NCBI GenBank assembly: GCA_949283985.1
Contig: CASDUM010000022.1
Span: 1 to 13,099, forward strand
Length of the DNA stretch: 13,099 nt
Reading direction: 5' to 3'
Origin: an uncultured Mycoplasmataceae bacterium
GTDB taxonomy: Bacteria > Bacillota_I > Bacilli_A > Mycoplasmatales > Mycoplasmoidaceae
This document shows positions 8,401-13,099 of this stretch, in pieces. Numbering within the stretch: the first letter of the stretch is position 1; every line of letters starts with the position of its first letter. Made by a program: the position numbers and the translations under genes. Below the pieces are notes generated by a model. That model ran no database searches. It saw only the letters and a program-made list of their open reading frames with translations, and had not been told where the DNA came from.

Positions 8401-9291
8401 ATGAAAAAGAATAAAGTTTCAGTTATACTTGATTCAAGTGCCGGGGATAACTGAAAAGAAGTTGAAAATTCTCATCTTATACCATTAATAATAATGGAAA
8501 AAAGTGATAAGGAATTAATTGAATATAAAGACTTAGTAACAATAAAAACTGAAGAAGTTTATGAAAAAATTAAAGACAAGAAAAACATTTCTACTTCACA
8601 AATGATAATGGGTGAAGCAATGTCGTTAGCAGAAGAACTTATAAAAAATAATGATTATGTTTTTGTTTTTTCAATTTCAAAAGGTTTATCTGGATCTATG
8701 AATACATGAAATCAAATTAAAGATGCATTGGATACAGAAAAATTAGTAATCTTTGATACTTGCGATGTTACTCATGGTATGACTATATTGGCTCAAGAAG
8801 TTTTAAATGAATTCAAAAAAGGTAAATCAATTGATGAATTACACGATTTTGTTGCAAATTGAAACAAAAGAAGAAGAGGAGAATTAATTGTTAATGACTT
8901 AGATTGTCTAATTAAAGGAGGAAGAATTTCATCTTTTAAAGGAACAATTGCTAAAATGTTGAAACTAAAAATTTGTATTTCATTCCAAAATGATTTAAAT
9001 TTTGTTGATAAATCATCATCACTTGAAAAAATTATTGATATAGCGATGAGCGATATTGATAAAAAAATTAATTTTTCTGAAAAAGGAATAGACAAAATAT
9101 TTTTTGGAAAAACTTTATGTAGAGATGGTGCCGAAGAATACGAAGAATTTAAAAAAGGTGTACAAGACTGAATAAACAAAAAAGGCATTGATTTTAATAT
9201 TACTTGTAGTGATAAAAATATGCCTTCAATAATTTCAGTTCATACTGGGATAGATGCATTTTATGTTTATGTAGTTGCAAAACAACAATAA
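8401..9291 (+). CDS. DegV family (FakB-like) fatty-acid-binding protein 1
   Basis: 296 aa. The ATG lies 5 nt after GGAG. The family hallmarks are in order: VILDSS at the N-terminus, STSQ (64-67, usual form TSQP), LSGS (96-99, usual LSGT), KGGRIS around 172-177, and HTG (281-283) near the C-terminus. In the DegV/FakB family these line a tunnel that binds one fatty acid and presents it to the kinase FakA, which makes acyl-phosphate for phospholipid synthesis. Mollicutes depend on exogenous fatty acids, so this role fits, but no fakA is in the window. It is the first gene of a five-gene run; its stop shares a base with the mtnN start. A diverged paralogue lies three genes downstream. Confidence 0.9.
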
Positions 9292-9965
9292 TGAATATTG
9301 GAATTATAATAGCTCTAGATGAAGAATTAAATATTAATGAACAAAATTTAAAATTTAGAAAAGAAAAAAAACTAAATAAAGACTTTTGAATTTTTAAATA
9401 TAAAAGAAATAAAATAATTCTTACATATTCTGGAGTTGGAAAGGTAAATGCATCTTCATCAACAACACTGTTAATAAATAACTATAAAGTTGATAAAATT
9501 ATCAATATTGGATCAACTGGTTCTGTTTCTAAAGAAATAAAAATAACAGATATAGTTCTTGCAAATAAAATATATTCATCAGATGTTGATTTAACTTATT
9601 TTGGATACAAAATTGGGCAAATGTCTAATGAACCTGAATTTTATCAATTTAATAATGAATTTATTATTAATAAAATTAGTGAAGTAAAAATTAAACTTGT
9701 TGACATTGCTTCAGCCGATAGTTTCATAACAAAAAATAATATAGATAATTTTAATTTTTTTAAAAAGTATAAAGTATCATGTATCGACATGGAATTATCA
9801 TCTATTGCTCAGGTTTGTCATCAAAATCAAATAGATTTATTTTCTATTAAAATAGTTTCTGATTCTATTTATGATAATAAATCAAATTGAGATGAAGAAG
9901 TAAAGAAAATCAAAGAAAGAACATTTTATATATTAACAAGAGTTATTGATGCAGTCATTCACTAA
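9291..9965 (+). CDS. mtnN: 5'-methylthioadenosine/S-adenosylhomocysteine nucleosidase
   Basis: 224 aa, close to the family norm. It hydrolyses the glycosidic bond of MTA and SAH to release adenine, clearing by-products of polyamine synthesis and methylation. The visible signature has the catalytic residues in place: ALDEE with Glu12, SGVGKVNA, a DVDLTYFGYKIGQM segment (usual form DVDxTxFGYExGQ), ASADSFI (usual ASGDSFI), IDMELSSIAQVCHQ with Glu168, and VSDS with Asp191. The usual NTGxAGG loop reads NIGSTGSV, a mild departure. The ATG overlaps the last base of the upstream stop (TAATG), with no clear Shine-Dalgarno, so translation probably depends on coupling. The gene is also known as pfs. Confidence 0.93.
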
Positions 9966-10605
9966 AAATATAAAAACAAATTGAAAAAATATAATTGATG
10001 ATTTTTTTAAAAATAAAGAAAATTTTGAAAAAGAACTTAATGATTTATACTCACATAAAATAATATATCCACCAAAAACCGAAATATTCAATTGCTTTAA
10101 TTTTTTCAATATTGAAGAAACAAAAGTTGTTATTATTGGTCAAGATCCATACCATAATCCAGAAGAAGCGATGGGATTAGCTTTTTCAGTAAGAAAAAAT
10201 ATTAGGACTCCATCATCATTAAGAAATATTTTTAAAGAATTAAAAAACGATTTAAACATAGAAAGAAATAATAATGATTTAACAGATTGAGCAATGCAAG
10301 GTATATTACTATTAAATGCATATTTAACTGTTGAAGAAAATCTACCTCTTTCTCATTCAAAAATTGGATGACTAGATTTTACAAAATATATTATAAGAAA
10401 ATTAGATGATGTTAATAAAGATGTTATTTATATTATTATGGGTAATTTTACAAAATCATTTAAAAAAGAAATAAAGAATTCAAAATATATTATAGAGACG
10501 GTTCACCCATCTGGGTTAAGTGCAAACAGAGGATTTTTTGGAAGTAAAATTTTCTCTAAATGCAATTTATACTTGCAACAATTAGGAAAAAAAATAGATT
10601 GATAA
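9949..10605 (+). CDS. ung: Uracil-DNA glycosylase, family 1
   Basis: 218 aa. It removes uracil from DNA in base-excision repair. The key motifs are GQDPYH with catalytic Asp66 (64-69), GLAFSV, LLLNAYLTV with Asn123, and HPSGLSANRGFFGSKIFSK with catalytic His186. The minor-groove loop has HPSG where HPSP is usual. All Trp codons are TGA. The chosen ATG overlaps the end of mtnN by 17 nt in another frame and gives an N-terminus of normal family length (TNWKNII then IYPPK); the next in-frame ATG would cut into the active site. There is no strong Shine-Dalgarno, which suggests coupling to mtnN. In an AT-rich genome, removing uracil from deaminated cytosine is a plausible core need. Confidence 0.95.
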
Positions 10606-10616
10606 AAGGAATAAAA

Positions 10617-11498
10617 ATGAAAAAACTAGGAATAATAGTAGATGGAAGTTCATCCTTAACAAAAGAAGAATTTAAGAAATATGATGTAAAAAGAGCATAT
10701 TTCAGAATCACAGATTTATTAAATAACAAAGAATATAAGGATGATGAATCTATAACTACTGATATTGTTGATGAACAATTTGAAAAAGGAAACTATTTAA
10801 AAAGTTCTTGCGTTCCATTAGGAGAAATGATGGAAGCAGTTGAAGAGATGTTAAAAGAATATGAAGAAGTTATTATTTTTACAATTCATAAATACATTTC
10901 ATCACAATGATCAAATTGTCAAATAGTTAAGGAAGAAGCTCCAGATCGTATTTTTATTCAAAAGGGAAATATTATGAACTGAGAAACAAAAAAGTTCATA
11001 ATAATGGCTAGAGAGCTTTCAAAACAAGGTTTAAAAGCGAATGAAATTATGGAAATTATTAATAAAGAGTCTGATAACACAGCTACAATTTTTACATGTG
11101 AAACATGAAAAGGTATGACACAAGGTGGTCGTTTTTCAAAATTGGCAGGTAGAATACTAGATAAAGTTTCAGCATACCCTATAATTTCATTACAACATGA
11201 ATCTCCTAAATTTTATGGATTATCAAGAGACTATCATAAAGTAATTGATAAAATGATAGAAAAATTCATTAAAGAAAATAATTTAGAATCTATTAACGAT
11301 ATTGAAGAAGTTTCTTTATATAGTACAGGTTTAGATAAAGATAAAGAAGATTTTTTAATTAATCATTTAGCAAAAAAATTAAAAAAACCTGTTGAGCAAA
11401 TAGAAATCTCTTCAAACCCAATTGTTGTATACTTACAAACTGCAAAAAATGCCTATGGTATTGGATTAAAAATAAAAAATAAAAATAAGGAAAAATAA
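10617..11498 (+). CDS. DegV family protein 2 with degenerate ligand-site motifs
   Basis: 293 aa. ATG at 10617 lies 6 nt after AAAAGGA; an upstream in-frame start at 10560 would overlap ung by 46 nt and is not favoured. Family marks are GIIVDGSSSLT at the N-terminus, the fold-consistent IPL-like region, and QGGRFSK (169-175). The ligand motifs have drifted relative to the other copy. TSQPP is SSCVP (63-67), LSGT is ISSQ (94-97), and the C-terminal HxG is QTA (274-276). It may bind a different lipid, or none. It sits between ung and ileS in the operon, 11 nt and 1 nt from each. Assignment to DegV is solid from length, N-terminal motif and GGR; fatty-acid binding is uncertain. Confidence 0.85.
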
Positions 11499-11499
11499 T

Positions 11500-13099
11500 A
11501 TGGATTATAAAGAAACCTTAAATATGCCAAAAACTGAATTTGAAATGAAAGGTAATCTTCCTCAAAAAGAACCAAAATTTCAAGAACAGTGAATTAATAA
11601 TAAAATTGAACAAAAAATAAATAAGAGAAATAAAGAAAATAATTATCCTAAGTTTACACTTCATGATGGGCCACCATATGCAAATGGTAATCTTCATGTT
11701 GGGCATGCTTTAAATAAAATTTTGAAGGATATTATTGTTAGATATAAATCAATGAATGGATTTTATTCTAAATATGTAGCAGGTTGAGATACTCATGGAA
11801 TGCCAATTGAAGTTGCATTAACGAAATTAGGCAAGAATAAAGATCCAAATCTATCTACTGTTGAAAAAAGAAAAAATTGTAGAGATTTTGCACTTGAATG
11901 AGTAGAAAAACAAAAGAATCAATTTATTAGATTAGGTACATTTACAAATTTCACTGAAATTTACAAAACACTGGACCATTCTTTTGAAATTAATCAATTA
12001 AAGTTGTTTAATAAAATGATAGAAGATAATTTAATATATCAAGACTTAAAACCAATTTATTGGTCATGATCTAGTAAAACAGCTTTAGCTGATGCTGAAG
12101 TTGAATATCACGATGTAGAATCTGATAGTATCTACTTATCATTTGAAATTTTAGAATCACAAAAATTGAAAAAAGGTGATAAATTACTTATTTGAACTAC
12201 AACACCTTGAACAATTCCTTCTAATAGAGCAGTAGCTATTCATCCAGATTTTGAATATTCTAGAGTTAAATCAAATAATGAAGTTTATGTTGTACTAACA
12301 AATAATGCAAAAAAAATATTTGAAGAAAATAATCTTCAATTTGATGGCATTTTAGAAACATTTAAAGGTAGTGAAATTGAAAATTCAATTTATTCACATC
12401 CACTATATAATACTAAGCACAAAGTTATATTAGCTACATATGTATCTGACCAAGATGGAACAGGCTTAGTTCATAATGCACCTGGATTTGGACATGACGA
12501 CTATTTAGCGTGTAAAAAATATCAAATAGAAATTTTTTCTCCAATTGATGAATCTGGAATATTTACTGATGAAGTGAATGATAATGAACTTGTAGGATTA
12601 TTCTATATAGATGCTAATCCTATAATAATTGAAAGATTAAAACAAAAGAAATTATTAGTTAAACATGAAAAAATTACTCATTCAGTAGCTCATGATTGAA
12701 GAACAAAAAAACCTTTAATGTATAGAGCGACAAAGCAATGGTTTGTTAACTTATCAAAAATATCAAATAAAATAATTAGTTCATTAGACAATGTAACATC
12801 AATTCAAGGACAATCAATAATAGAAAAAATTAAAATGATGGTTGCCAATAGACAAGAATGATGTATTAGCCGTCAAAGATATTGAGGTGTTCCAATAATT
12901 ATAATTTATGATGAAAATAAAGAACCTATTTTTGATAAAGAATTACAAGAAAATATATTATCAATTTTAGACAAAGAAGGTGTTAGTTCTTGATTTGATA
13001 AACCAGCTGAATATTTTTTAACTAATAAATATAAAAATTCAAAAAAGTATTATAAAGAAAAAGACATCATGGATGTTTGATTTGATTCTGGTTCATCTC
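11500..13099 (+). CDS. ileS: Isoleucyl-tRNA synthetase (3' partial)
   Basis: 533 complete codons before the right edge; full-length enzymes are about 900 aa, so the KMSKS loop and anticodon/zinc regions are missing. It charges tRNA-Ile with isoleucine. The class I signature reads HVGH (66-69) inside PPYANGNLHVGHALNK. Next come WDTHGMPIE, the editing-domain TTTPWT (233-238), GTGLVHNAPGFGHDDY (about 320-335) with the editing Asp, SRQRYWGVPI, and DVWFDSGSS (525-533). The HxxHA and DSGSS motifs with LHDGPPYANG make IleS much more likely than ValRS or LeuRS. The ATG is 1 nt after the degV stop, with AAGGA (11487-11491) 8 nt upstream. There is no room for a T-box leader. Trp is mostly TGA, with TGG at 12061 and in KQWF. 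Confidence 0.97.

Noticed and set aside
10560..10616. Upstream start for the second DegV protein
   Set aside because: It would overlap ung by 46 nt and add a non-family N-terminus; 10617 has AAAAGGA at good spacing and starts with the DegV strand.
11400..11500. T-box riboswitch ahead of ileS
   Set aside because: The preceding gene ends 1 nt before ileS, leaving no room for a leader, and no T-box motif was seen.
1..13099. CRISPR array, insertion sequence, tRNA or rRNA genes
   Set aside because: No regularly spaced repeats, transposase motifs, terminal inverted repeats or tRNA cloverleaf were seen on reading both strands.

Overview
The window is about three-quarters A+T. Every confidently identified gene stays open only if TGA is read as tryptophan; for example, the invariant Trp residues in the isoleucyl-tRNA synthetase motifs TTTPWT, YWGVP and DVWFDSGSS are all TGA. 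All visible stops are TAA or TAG. This is NCBI code 4 and points to a wall-less mollicute. The gene set (DUF2779 nuclease, stand-alone Hsp70, paired DegV proteins, single-pass surface proteins with tailed cytoplasmic ends) fits Spiroplasma or its relatives best, but the genus is an inference.

Region 1 (1-3650) holds two surface-protein genes on the + strand. The first is cut by the left edge and has a glycan-binding-like beta-sandwich ectodomain, one membrane helix and a short basic tail. The second (619 aa) has its own consensus promoter, a signal peptide, a large beta-rich ectodomain, one membrane helix and a 121-residue tail ending in a seven-proline run. It also carries a G8 tract that could switch it on and off by slippage. 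Each gene ends at a clear hairpin terminator.

Region 2 (3650-6380) begins with about 200 bases of unassigned AT-rich DNA. A second consensus promoter follows (TTGATT, 17 nt, TATAAT, the same hexamers and spacing as the surface gene). It drives a two-gene operon: an unrecognised acidic 224-aa protein and, 1 nt later, a 587-aa Hsp70. The Hsp70 has intact ATPase motifs, but its interdomain linker and C-terminal lid depart from ordinary DnaK. No dnaJ, grpE or CIRCE element is nearby.

Region 3 (6360-8306, minus strand) is a single 648-aa DUF2779 protein. It combines a PD-(D/E)XK-type nuclease core with a DEDDy-type exonuclease-like domain. It converges on the Hsp70 gene, and one symmetrical hairpin serves both.

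Region 4 (8401 to the right edge) is a tightly packed + strand operon: degV-like 1, mtnN (MTA/SAH nucleosidase), ung (uracil-DNA glycosylase), degV-like 2, and ileS (cut by the right edge). The junctions are -1, -17, +11 and +1 nt, so translational coupling is likely. It mixes fatty-acid binding, methyl-cycle salvage, base-excision repair and tRNA charging. The second DegV copy has lost several ligand-site motifs. No tRNA, rRNA, CRISPR array or insertion sequence was seen.
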